Source: Acidobacteriota bacterium (GTDB lineage: Bacteria > Acidobacteriota > Terriglobia > 2-12-FULL-54-10). From it: DNA of 55,760 nucleotides. The stretch lies in contig SHUM01000019.1 in the NCBI GenBank assembly GCA_009691245.1, positions 1 to 55,760 of the forward strand, given 5' to 3'. The notes under the pieces were generated by a model that was not told the DNA's origin, searched no databases, and worked only from the letters and a program-made list of their open reading frames with translations. Position numbers and translations under genes: made by a program. Shown one piece after another: positions 1-7,460 of the stretch. Each line of letters opens with the position of its first letter. The first letter of the stretch is position 1.

Positions 1-70
1 GGGAGCGGGGGGTTGAGACTGGTCTTGCCAGCCGGGACGAACCCCCGCTCCCTGACGGTCGCGGCTCTGT
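1..70. repeat. Inverted repeat, family A, cut by window edge
   Basis: The first eleven bases (GGGAGCGGGGG) pair with CCCCCGCTCCC near 42-52, and the right arm continues as TGACGGTCGCGGCTCTGT to position 70. The same arm sequence recurs at 4850-4937, 18997-19077, 28181-28261, 33341-33428 and 45845-45930, with a half copy at 12865-12889. The outer part of the left arm lies outside the window. It sits just downstream of the ferredoxin stop codon, so it could act as a transcript end. Confidence 0.7.
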
Positions 71-83
71 TTATAGGAATAAT

Positions 84-449
84 TTAGGGTAGGGTTAGGC
101 CGAGCGACTTCTCTACCTGATCGGTGGGCATCATGTCGATGGCGTCCCAGGGGCAGCCATCCAGGAACGTGCCGTCCGGGCCTTTAGAGGTGCACAGCTT
201 GCAGCCGATGCACAGGAACGGGTCCACCACGATGCGGCCGAACGGACCATCGGTCTCCGGCACCCAATACATGCACTCGGCAACAGGACAGTAGGCAACG
301 CAGACGGGAGAGCCTGCGCAGCCCGTGCAACTTTCGTTGATAATGGCCAGTATTTTTGGCTTCTTCTTGCGCGGCGCGGTAGTCCCCGAGGACATCGGGT
401 ACATCTTTTCAACTGATCGGTCGGCGGACTGTATCTCAGTGGTAGCCAT
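84..449 (-). CDS. Dicluster [4Fe-4S] ferredoxin
   Basis: A 121-residue soluble electron carrier. Two cysteine sets are visible: C41-x2-C44-x5-C50-x3-C54-P and C80-x2-C83-x2-C86-x12-C99-P. This is the bacterial 2[4Fe-4S] ferredoxin pattern with widened spacing in each half; C59 is an extra cysteine. The 35-residue N-terminal extension carries a Lys-rich stretch (RKKKPK) before the fold. An in-frame TTG lies two codons upstream, but the ATG is preferred. No clear Shine-Dalgarno sequence is visible, and no oxidoreductase partner is adjacent, so the redox partner is unknown. The wide insert in the second motif resembles the ferredoxin-like subunits of larger complexes, but a stand-alone role is equally possible. 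Confidence 0.8.
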   Translation of the reverse strand: MATTEIQSADRSVEKMYPMSSGTTAPRKKKPKILAIINESCTGCAGSPVCVAYCPVAECMYWVPETDGPFGRIVVDPFLCIGCKLCTSKGPDGTFLDGCPWDAIDMMPTDQVEKSLGLTLP

Positions 450-526
450 AAGCAAATAATTATGCTATAGGTTCGTGGTGATTCTCAAGAGGTTGTGCGC
501 AAAGAAATTTACCCGCCACGTTGTTA

Positions 527-1039
527 TCAGGCGTATTGACAGGAAAGGTCCGATGTATCGATGCGAACGCGCAGGGCAGCTCTCCGTTTCCTGATGGATG
601 GGAATGCCTCCACCACGCCCTTCTGCTCGTTATTCAACTCCGGGTCGAGCACGATGGTAATCATTCGGATCAGGCGATCACTTTGCTCGCCCACGGGATC
701 GTCGCCATTCTCCCACTTGGAGAGAGTGGAGGGGTCCACATGGATGAGGCGGGAGAACTCCACGCCGGTCTTGCCCAGCCTCTTCCGCAGATAGCGGACC
801 TCCGTGCCGTTCAGCCGCATCGGCTTCTTGACGACGCCGAGCGCCAGCGACCGCAGCAGCCCCTGCAAATTCGATAGGATGGGGGAGTCCCCGCAGCTCT
901 TGCAGCGGATCACCTTTATACCCATGAGCATCACGTTCTTCATGCCGCACTCCGCGAATGGATAGTCGGCATGGACCACGGGCGCTTCTTTCCCGCAATC
1001 GGGACACATCTCCCGGTTTTTCTTAGTAACTTCCAACAT
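527..1039 (-). CDS. MqsA/YgiT-type antitoxin (zinc finger plus HTH)
   Basis: A 170-residue protein. The N-terminal zinc-binding part has CPDC (12-15) and CKSC (46-49), the YgiT-type arrangement. It is followed by an Xre-like helix-turn-helix at about 75-120 containing EVRYLRKRLGKTGVEFSRLI and TLSKWENG. That is the architecture of MqsA-family antitoxins, which bind the toxin and repress their own promoter. The ATG is chosen because GGGAG lies 6 bases upstream; the open frame continues upstream but only as overlap with the toxin gene. The C-terminal 35 residues are basic. It is the second gene of a toxin-first operon, with a likely promoter and operator at 1385-1425. Confidence 0.8.
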   Translation of the reverse strand: MLEVTKKNREMCPDCGKEAPVVHADYPFAECGMKNVMLMGIKVIRCKSCGDSPILSNLQGLLRSLALGVVKKPMRLNGTEVRYLRKRLGKTGVEFSRLIHVDPSTLSKWENGDDPVGEQSDRLIRMITIVLDPELNNEQKGVVEAFPSIRKRRAALRVRIDTSDLSCQYA

Positions 1040-1329
1040 TGTCTTCTCCCGGCTACCGTTCCGATCAAGGGGACGGTTCCGTAATTCACCGAGAACACGG
1101 TGATCAAGAAGCCACGCTCGGTGGTTCGGAAACAGAAAACTATAGCAACCCACGGGCCACTGGCAATCCTGCCTTCAATGCGATATTTCCAAGCGCCGGT
1201 TTTGATATCCGGCTCAGGCTGCGACAAAATCGAGCCAGACTTCCGTACCACATAAACATCATCGAGGATGATGTCATCATCCGCCATCGCTTTTCTGGCG
1301 TGCGGGCTGACGACGATCTCGCCGTCCAC
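940..1329 (-). CDS. DUF4258-type toxin, ends probably altered
   Basis: The core from VVSPHARKAMADDD through WKYRIEGR to GPWVAIVFCF and GFLITVF is typical of DUF4258 proteins, small RNase-like toxins paired with MqsA-type antitoxins. Two things are odd. First, the conserved N-terminus (LIRHCVVDGE) extends upstream of the first usual start (GTG at 1329) with no ATG, GTG or TTG before the stop at 1381-1383; a CTG at 1347 lies 9 bases after AGGAAG and may be the real start. Second, after the last core strand the frame runs on into the antitoxin gene for 100 bases of unrelated sequence, while another frame has TGA at 1086-1088, the expected end. A point change at the start and a small indel near the end would explain both. 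The toxin may be inactive. Confidence 0.6.
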   Translation of the reverse strand: MDGEIVVSPHARKAMADDDIILDDVYVVRKSGSILSQPEPDIKTGAWKYRIEGRIASGPWVAIVFCFRTTERGFLITVFSVNYGTVPLIGTVAGRRQCWKLLRKTGRCVPIAGKKRPWSMPTIHSRSAA

Positions 1330-1384
1330 GACACAGTGGCGGATCAGGTCCGTATGCTTCCTGCTTACTGAGACATTGAATCAT

Positions 1385-1396
1385 GCCAATATTGGC
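1385..1396. promoter_or_regulatory. Candidate operator, perfect 12-bp palindrome
   Basis: GCCAATATTGGC is a perfect palindrome placed over the predicted transcription start of the toxin-antitoxin operon. A second inverted pair, ATTGG and CCAAT (1391-1395 and 1403-1407), overlaps it and covers the -10 region. MqsA-type antitoxins usually repress their own operon through such a palindrome; the link here is inferred from position. Confidence 0.45.
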
Positions 1397-1425
1397 AATT
1401 TACCAATTTAACGGGTGGTTGTCAA
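1397..1425 (-). promoter_or_regulatory. Sigma70-like promoter of the TA operon
   Basis: Read on the minus strand there is TTGACA (1425-1420), a 17-base spacer, then TAAATT (1402-1397). This is a perfect -35 box with optimal spacing and a fair -10 box. Transcription would start near 1390, inside the palindrome, and run into the DUF4258 gene. Confidence 0.55.
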
Positions 1426-1495
1426 GAGCACAGCGGAGAGAGGATGAAAAGTGAACCGGGGAGAGGAGCGCACTCTTCCAGCCACCTGTCGTCAC

Positions 1496-2152
1496 TTACT
1501 GATTGTCCATCTCGCGCTCGATCTGGCTGCGATATTTTTCCATCAGTTCCGGTGGCAGTTCCGGTGGCAGTTCCGGCGTGGCTGCAATCTCGCCCATGCT
1601 TCCGGCCGCCATTTCATCCATGTTTCCGGCAACGGCGGGCTTGCGCTTGAGGCGCATCAAAGCAAAACCCACGGCCATTGCGCCCAGCCCCAGCACCAGA
1701 AACGGCATCAGCCAGGCCAGGAACGCAAAGCCCACGCGGGGGGGCTCGGGCAGCACCTTGGGGCCATATTGCTCGACAAAGCCGGCCAGGATCACTTCCT
1801 CGCTCTTGCCCTGCGCCATGCCTTCTTTGATGGTCCGGCGGATGTAGGTGGCCGAGGAGCAATCCAGGTGATTGCACGACAGGACAATGTAGCTGCAACT
1901 ACCGCACTGGCACAGCAGCTTATTGGAGATGCGCCGGAACTCGGCGACATTCTCGACCGGCTCCACCGAACTCATGGAACTCTGCGGTGGACTCTGCGGA
2001 GAAGACTGCGCGTACAGGGCCTTCGGCCAGCCACACAGCGCTGAGGTCAGTATGGCCGCAGAGCCGATGCCCAGCACCGCCAGCCGCGCACTCTTGCCCG
2101 CCCGCGACGGCAAATTTTTATGCGGCGACGGCATCGTGCTCCTTGTTTTCAC
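1496..2152 (-). CDS. ccmH: Cytochrome c maturation protein CcmH
   Basis: A 218-residue membrane-anchored thiol protein that reduces or holds apocytochrome c for haem attachment on the outer face of the membrane. It has an N-terminal hydrophobic segment (about 24-48), then the periplasmic helical CcmH domain with C81-Q-C83-G-S-C86, the position of the family LRCxxC motif, followed by two more cysteines (C93, C98). A second membrane segment is at 142-166. The C-terminal tail contains PELPPELPPEL, encoded by a 12-bp tandem repeat at 1547-1576. It is a one-domain form without the TPR half of enterobacterial CcmH. It overlaps the end of ccmF by 35 bases (17 if the second ATG at 2134 is used), implying coupled translation. 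Confidence 0.88.
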   Translation of the reverse strand: MKTRSTMPSPHKNLPSRAGKSARLAVLGIGSAAILTSALCGWPKALYAQSSPQSPPQSSMSSVEPVENVAEFRRISNKLLCQCGSCSYIVLSCNHLDCSSATYIRRTIKEGMAQGKSEEVILAGFVEQYGPKVLPEPPRVGFAFLAWLMPFLVLGLGAMAVGFALMRLKRKPAVAGNMDEMAAGSMGEIAATPELPPELPPELMEKYRSQIEREMDNQ

Positions 2153-4154
2153 CGGCTTCGGGATCAGTTGGTTTACGTTGCACGGCCACCAGACCGGGCT
2201 TGGAGGGCACCAGACAAACGACTGTGCCGAAAATCAGGATGAGCCCGCCGAGCCAGATCCAGTTCACCAGCGGATTGCGATGCACAGCCACCACAGCCTT
2301 CTGATTGGTGTCATTCATGCCGGAGAAGATCACGTAGAGGTCCTCATTCATGCGCGGGCGGATAGCCGCCTCGGTAGTCGCCTGGCGGCTGGTCTTGTAG
2401 AAGCGTCTCTCCGGCCTCAGCGTGTCCACTACTACGCCGCCGCGCCACATGGCCAGCTCGACGTGCTGCGAGGCATAGTTGGCATTGTCGCTCTCCACCA
2501 CCTGCTTCAGTTCGAACTCATAAGGCCCCAGCGCCAGACGTTCGCCGACGCCCAACTCCTGCTCCTTCTCCGTGTCAAACGCGGTGCCGGTGATGCCCAG
2601 GAAGATCAGCACCATGCCAAAGTGGACGATGTATCCGCCGTAGCGGCGGGTGTTGCGCATGGTGAGAATGTAGGCCGCTTGCATGGTGGAGACGCCGCTC
2701 TTCTCGCCAATCACCATTGAGCCGCGGGCGAACTCCATGATGATGGTTACCGTAACAAACGCGCAGAGTATAAACGACACCAGCGGATAAAATTCACGCA
2801 CGCCCGCCACGAACAGGGCGGCGCCCACGGCGAGTCCGAGGATTGCAGGGACCAGAAAGTTCTTTTTCAGGCTGGATATTGAGGTCTTGCGCCAGGCAAA
2901 CAGCGGGCCCAGTCCGGTCAGCGCCAGCAGCAACAGCCCGATGGGGACATTTACTTTATTGAAGAACGGCGCGCCCACGCTGATCTTGGTCCCCTGCACG
3001 GCTTCCGTAATCACCGGGAACAGCGTGCCCCACAGCACGGCGAAGCAGGAGGCCAGCAGCAGGAGATTATTGAACAGGAAACTCGATTCGCGCGAGACCA
3101 GCGAATCCAGCTGCTGCGCGCTGCGCAGATAATCGAGCCGGTCCATCAGGAGCCAGCCGGAGATGAGCATGCTCACGCCGAGGAAGCCGACGAAGTACGG
3201 GCCGATGGCTGATTGGGCGAAAGCGTGCACGGAGCTGACTACGCCGCTGCGCGTCAGAAATGTCCCGAAGATGCAGAGGTAAAAAGTTACGAAGATCAGG
3301 ACCATGTTCCAGACCTTCATCATGCCGCGCTTCTCCTGCATCATGACAGAATGCAGAAACGCGGTGCCCGTCAGCCAGGGCATGAAGGACGCGTTCTCAA
3401 CCGGGTCCCAACCCCAGTAGCCGCCCCAACCCAGCACGGCATAGGCCCAGCGACCGCCCAGAATAATGCCGACCGCGAGAAACAGCCATGCGGTCATGGT
3501 CCAGCGGCGCGTGGTCTCAATCCATTTTTCGCCAGCCTGCTGCGCGATCAGAGTGGCCATGGCGAAGGCGAAGGGAACGGAAAATCCGATGTAGCCGAGA
3601 TAGATCATCGGCGGATGAATGGCCATCGCTGGATACTGCAACAGCGGATTCAGCCCCTGCCCGTCGAGAGGACCCTGGACCATCATCTGGCCATTATGAT
3701 TCATCGCCATTTGTTGAAAGGGGTGCGCGATGAAGACGTTTAACACCAAAAAGAAAAGTTGCACGATGGACAGAATGGCGACTACGTAAGGCATCAACTG
3801 ACGATGCTGCTTGCGATTGAGCCACACGGCAATGGCGACGTACCCGGAGAGAATCCAGCTCCAGAACAGGAGTGAGCCTTCCTGGCCCGACCACAGCGCG
3901 GTGAGTTTATAGAACCACGGTAACGTGCGGTTACTGTGCGCGGCGACACTCATCAGCGTGAAATCATCGGAGAACAGCTTGTACCAGAGAACGCCCACCG
4001 CCACGCTGACCAGCACGCAGGTGGAGAGCGTCGCGCGATACGCGCTGATCTGCAGCCGCTCACGGCCTTTCACGATGCCGATGACCGACGCCGCCAAGGT
4101 GTACAACACCAGCACAAAAGCCAGATAAAGAGCGAAGCTCCCGAGAGTAATCAT
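2118..4154 (-). CDS. ccmF: Haem lyase subunit CcmF
   Basis: A 678-residue polytopic membrane protein of the CcmF/CcsA haem-handling superfamily. It takes haem from holo-CcmE and, with CcmH, ligates it to CxxCH apocytochromes. The tryptophan-rich WWD segment GGYWGWDPVENASFMPWL is clear at about residues 240-257. The conserved stretches WSGQEGSLLFW and HPPMIYLGYIGFSVPFAFA are present, as is the late TRNTRRYGGYIVHFGMVL region carrying a conserved histidine. Length is near the family norm of about 650. It lies 40 bases downstream of ccmE and overlaps ccmH. GGCAGG a few bases before the ATG can serve as ribosome binding site. Confidence 0.95.
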   Translation of the reverse strand: MITLGSFALYLAFVLVLYTLAASVIGIVKGRERLQISAYRATLSTCVLVSVAVGVLWYKLFSDDFTLMSVAAHSNRTLPWFYKLTALWSGQEGSLLFWSWILSGYVAIAVWLNRKQHRQLMPYVVAILSIVQLFFLVLNVFIAHPFQQMAMNHNGQMMVQGPLDGQGLNPLLQYPAMAIHPPMIYLGYIGFSVPFAFAMATLIAQQAGEKWIETTRRWTMTAWLFLAVGIILGGRWAYAVLGWGGYWGWDPVENASFMPWLTGTAFLHSVMMQEKRGMMKVWNMVLIFVTFYLCIFGTFLTRSGVVSSVHAFAQSAIGPYFVGFLGVSMLISGWLLMDRLDYLRSAQQLDSLVSRESSFLFNNLLLLASCFAVLWGTLFPVITEAVQGTKISVGAPFFNKVNVPIGLLLLALTGLGPLFAWRKTSISSLKKNFLVPAILGLAVGAALFVAGVREFYPLVSFILCAFVTVTIIMEFARGSMVIGEKSGVSTMQAAYILTMRNTRRYGGYIVHFGMVLIFLGITGTAFDTEKEQELGVGERLALGPYEFELKQVVESDNANYASQHVELAMWRGGVVVDTLRPERRFYKTSRQATTEAAIRPRMNEDLYVIFSGMNDTNQKAVVAVHRNPLVNWIWLGGLILIFGTVVCLVPSKPGLVAVQRKPTDPEAGENKEHDAVAA

Positions 4155-4194
4155 GGGCCTGCCAATTTGGAAAAATTAGAGATTAGTTCCCGCG

Positions 4195-4728
4195 CTATTT
4201 CGAGTAACCGCCGGAGTAGCCAGCGGGATATCCGCCATTGTATTTAACGGCATCGCTCATGCTCGTTGGCGCGCCAGCGGGCGGCACGTATTCGCCGGGC
4301 GCGATGCCCGAAGCCTTGCGCTGTGCGGCGACAGCTTCATATTTTGAAGGACACTTGGCCTGCACGGCCTCGGCGTGAAAAGTCCCGTCGGGCTGATAGC
4401 GTCCGTCGGCGATGGCTTCCGCGCCATCGGCCAGCGTGTCGGGAAGAGGCTCGCTGCCGGTGTAGACAATCTTGAGCATCTTGCCGCCCTGCTCGATCTG
4501 GAAGTTCACGCGACCGTCGTCGCGCAGGATCGACCCAGCGGTTACATCGCCCGCGACGCGCAGGCGGCGCTCCTGCAACTGTTGACTATCCACCAACTCC
4601 GAGACGGTAACGTAATACGTCTTGCTTTCCTGAATGCCGCTGTAGGCCAGCCACGCCACCGTGGTCAGAATCACGGCGATGCCCGCCGCGAATCGCCAGT
4701 TTTTGCGACCAGAACGCACAGAACTCAT
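4195..4728 (-). CDS. ccmE: Haem chaperone CcmE, cysteine (CxxxY) variant
   Basis: A 177-residue protein with an N-terminal membrane anchor (about 13-31) and a CcmE OB-fold domain (VRVAG-like strand LRVAGDVTAGSIL, then VNFQIEQGGKMLKIVYTG and PLPDTLADGAEAIADGRY). In most CcmE proteins haem is bound covalently by a histidine in HxxxY. Here the aligned motif is C126-P-S-K-Y130, so the histidine is replaced by cysteine while the tyrosine is kept. CxxxY forms are known from archaea and Desulfovibrio, where they were reported with Ccm sets lacking CcmH and CcmG. Here ccmH is two genes downstream. The tail ends in YNGGYPAGYSGGYSK, a Gly/Tyr repeat. AGGAGG precedes the ATG. Confidence 0.9.
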   Translation of the reverse strand: MSSVRSGRKNWRFAAGIAVILTTVAWLAYSGIQESKTYYVTVSELVDSQQLQERRLRVAGDVTAGSILRDDGRVNFQIEQGGKMLKIVYTGSEPLPDTLADGAEAIADGRYQPDGTFHAEAVQAKCPSKYEAVAAQRKASGIAPGEYVPPAGAPTSMSDAVKYNGGYPAGYSGGYSK

Positions 4729-4849
4729 ATTTCCTCCTGCCGCCGCGGGATAGCCGACATCGAACGCTGGCCATCCCTCCGCACCGCTGCCACCTATACG
4801 GTCATTCTAGCACCGATTCTAGCGCATTGTTACTGATGCTAGAACCGAG

Positions 4850-4937
4850 ACAGAGCCGCGACCGTAAGGGAGTGGTCACGTTCAACGGTCACTGATGATC
4901 GTCAAACTTGATCGCTCCCTGCCGGTCGCGGCTCTGT
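4850..4937. repeat. Inverted repeat, family A
   Basis: Left arm ACAGAGCCGCGACCGTAAGG and right arm CTCCCTGCCGGTCGCGGCTC plus TGT form an imperfect stem around a central GTCACGTTCAACGGTCACTGA-like loop region. It lies in the gap between the peroxiredoxin stop and the ccmE start, so a transcript crossing it would carry a strong hairpin that may separate the two units. Confidence 0.8.
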
Positions 4938-4975
4938 TACCCCATTGCGCAAAACGGTCCAATGCGAGGACTGAA

Positions 4976-5635
4976 TTACTTGGGCTGATCGACCAGGCGC
5001 AGATACGGCCTGAGCGTCTTGAAGCCCTGTGGATACAGTTTCTTGGCCTCTTCGTCAGAGACCGCCATGGTGATGATGACTTCCCCGCCCGGCTTCCAGT
5101 TCACCGGCGTGGCCACTTTGTGCTTCATGGTGAGCTGGATGGAATCCAGCACGCGCAGAATCTCGTCGAAGTTGCGGCCCGTGGCCATCGGGTAGCTGAT
5201 CATCAGCTTGATCTTCTTGTCCGGTCCGATAACAAAGACCGTGCGCACCGTGGCGTTGTCGGCGGGCGTGCGGCCCTCCGAGGTGTTGCCGGCCTCTTCA
5301 GGCAACATATTGTATAGCTTGGCCGCCTTCAGCTCCGGGTCGCCGATCATGGGATAGTTCACCTTGTGCCCCTGGGTCGCTTCGATGTCGGCGGACCACT
5401 TGCCGTGGCTGGCGACCGGGTCCACGCTCAACCCAATGATCTTGCAGTTACGCTTCTTGAACTCCGGCTCAAGGCCGGCCATGTAGCCCAGCTCCGTGGT
5501 GCAGACGGGCGTGAAATCCTTCGGGTGCGAAAACAGAATGGCCCAGCCATCTCCGATCCATTGATGGAAGTCGATGGTGCCTTGCGTGGTCTCCGCCGTA
5601 AAATTAGGCGCTTCCGAATTGATGCGTAATGACAT
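4976..5635 (-). CDS. 1-Cys peroxiredoxin (Prx6 type)
   Basis: A 219-residue AhpC/TSA family peroxidase that reduces peroxides with one peroxidatic cysteine. The active site reads FSHPKDFTPVCTTELG with C45 as the peroxidatic residue and T42 as the conserved threonine; the Prx6-type histidine is at 37. The C-terminal extension with AEEAK-type helix and KTLRPYLRLVDQPK matches the Prx6 subgroup dimer arm. AGGAG sits 7 bases before the ATG. It lies inside the ccm gene run, between ccmE and the glycosyltransferase, but is separated from ccmE by an inverted repeat. A link between haem export and peroxide defence is plausible but unproven. Confidence 0.92.
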   Translation of the reverse strand: MSLRINSEAPNFTAETTQGTIDFHQWIGDGWAILFSHPKDFTPVCTTELGYMAGLEPEFKKRNCKIIGLSVDPVASHGKWSADIEATQGHKVNYPMIGDPELKAAKLYNMLPEEAGNTSEGRTPADNATVRTVFVIGPDKKIKLMISYPMATGRNFDEILRVLDSIQLTMKHKVATPVNWKPGGEVIITMAVSDEEAKKLYPQGFKTLRPYLRLVDQPK

Positions 5636-5755
5636 TGCTCTCCTCCAAAAATAAGCGCTGCCCGGCAGTCTGCCGGATATTCCGCCAACTTTGAAAATAT
5701 TTACTTGGCCAGCGCATTATACACCGAACTGCCTATACGGCAGATTGCAATCAAA

Positions 5756-7390
5756 TTATTTCGCAACCTCATCCCGCAACCGCCGTTGCTCAATGGACCG
5801 CGCCAGATTGGCCTGAGCCTTCCGCAGCTCCGGGTTGAGTTGCAAGGCCCGCCGCGCGGCCAGAATGGCCTCGTCCCACATCTCCAAATCCACATGAGCA
5901 ACGGCAAGCTGGTCGTAGGCTTCCGCGTAACCCGGGTTAAGTTGCAGCGCCCTCTGACAGGCTGCAATGGAATCCTGGTATCTCCAGTTCTGCTCATAGC
6001 GCCAGCACAGAGTCAGATAATTCTCCGCTGTCGGCGCACGCTTCACCGTCTTCTCGGCGGCGAACAAGTCGGCACGATCCAGTATCAGCTTGACCGAGAG
6101 GTCGCCCACCCCGTCCCACACAAAAATCCTGTTGAATCTCTTGGCATCGCTGGCTGCGGCAAGGCCCACGGCCACGATGAGAATGGCGGCGAGTATCTTG
6201 CGTGGCAGATCGTTGAGCCGGGCCCAGCCGAGCGAGGCGACATACCAGAACCCTACGCCGGCGATCAAATAAAACGGCCCGAATAGGACGCTCACATAAC
6301 GCAGATTGAGCCAGTTGGGAAGGAGCATCGGCAGGGCCAGAAAGCCGAGGCTGAAAATTGCCATCCCGCGGATGACGGGCCAGTCGGCGGGATCGTCTGC
6401 ACCTGCGGCGGGCATCCAGCCCGGCTTCCAGCGCGAGACAAGCAAAACCGCCAAACCAACTGCGCACAGCACGCCAGCCATCGGGCTAATCACATAAAAT
6501 GCCCGCAGCAGGAATGTGCCGGGGCCGGATTGATACTCCAAAGCATAGGTGTTGGCGACGTGCGCGCCGCGCCAGTTGAGTACGGTCTCCACCAAAACAG
6601 AGAAGCCCCCAATCGCATATGCCAACCACGCCAGGATCGCCGCTGTTCCTACCAGACCACCCACCATCAGCGTGAGTCCGTTGCGGTATTCCTTGCGCTG
6701 GACCAGCATCACCCACAGCACCCAGATCGCGCACAGGGCGAAGATGACAGAGCCGAACTCCTTGACGACAATCCCCACGCATCCGAGCAACACGAAGACC
6801 CAGTGCCATACGCGTTGCTGCCAGATTCTTTGCTGCATGTCGCGTTGCTGCGTGCCGTGTGTGATTTCGCTAGCTACATAAACCAGCGAGAGGCCGAGGA
6901 AGCCCACCAGCGCGTCGGTCCAGGCGCGCCGCGCCAACTCCTGCTCGGCCGGCGAGACGATGAAAAATAGCAATGCGAAGAGAGTAGCCCAGGGCGGGAA
7001 GAAGCGAATGCCGATCAGCGTGAGCATCAGCAGCGAGCCGATGCTCGCCGCGCAGGAAAGAATCGCACCGGCGCTCGCGTCGGTCTTGCCGGTGATGCGC
7101 ATGGTGGCGGCGAGCAGCCATAGATAGCCCGCGCGCGTCGGAGGCCCTGCCAGCCGCGCCGCCGGATCACTTTGATACTCCGCCGCGATGCTCCGCAATC
7201 CGGCGCTGCCCTCATTCACTAATCGGTTCGCCTGAAGAGTGTAGTTGGTCTCGTCCGGACTCCGCCCCGTGGGAATCTCCAGATTCCTCACGCGCATCCC
7301 CATGCCAAAGTACAGCAGGAATGCAACCGCAACGCATCCGAGCCGCGTCCGCAGCAATGAAGAATCAAATAGGGAAGAATCGAAAATCAT
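5756..7390 (-). CDS. GT39-like membrane glycosyltransferase with C-terminal TPRs
   Basis: A 544-residue protein with about ten hydrophobic segments, followed by a soluble C-terminal part. The first periplasmic loop carries GRSPDETNYT, where the acidic pair is the expected position of the catalytic Asp/Glu of GT-C fold mannosyltransferases (ArnT/PMT group). The last 100 residues hold two or three TPR units (YQDSIAACQRALQLNPGYAEA, then MWDEAILAARRALQLNPELR). Such enzymes transfer sugars from polyprenyl-phosphate to protein or lipid outside the cytoplasm; the substrate cannot be told. It separates ccmB from the other ccm genes. The ATG lacks a good Shine-Dalgarno sequence. Confidence 0.72.
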   Translation of the reverse strand: MIFDSSLFDSSLLRTRLGCVAVAFLLYFGMGMRVRNLEIPTGRSPDETNYTLQANRLVNEGSAGLRSIAAEYQSDPAARLAGPPTRAGYLWLLAATMRITGKTDASAGAILSCAASIGSLLMLTLIGIRFFPPWATLFALLFFIVSPAEQELARRAWTDALVGFLGLSLVYVASEITHGTQQRDMQQRIWQQRVWHWVFVLLGCVGIVVKEFGSVIFALCAIWVLWVMLVQRKEYRNGLTLMVGGLVGTAAILAWLAYAIGGFSVLVETVLNWRGAHVANTYALEYQSGPGTFLLRAFYVISPMAGVLCAVGLAVLLVSRWKPGWMPAAGADDPADWPVIRGMAIFSLGFLALPMLLPNWLNLRYVSVLFGPFYLIAGVGFWYVASLGWARLNDLPRKILAAILIVAVGLAAASDAKRFNRIFVWDGVGDLSVKLILDRADLFAAEKTVKRAPTAENYLTLCWRYEQNWRYQDSIAACQRALQLNPGYAEAYDQLAVAHVDLEMWDEAILAARRALQLNPELRKAQANLARSIEQRRLRDEVAK

Positions 7391-7460
7391 CGTCGTAGCA
7401 TATCAGGGTTTCCGCAGTACCACACCGCAGCATTTGGTGGGGATCGGGACAACGAGGCGA

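Noticed and set aside
2887-3743. Plus-strand open frames opposite ccmF
   Set aside because: They lie wholly antisense to a strongly conserved gene, lack ribosome binding sites and show Arg/Gly/Ala-rich composition typical of GC-rich shadows.
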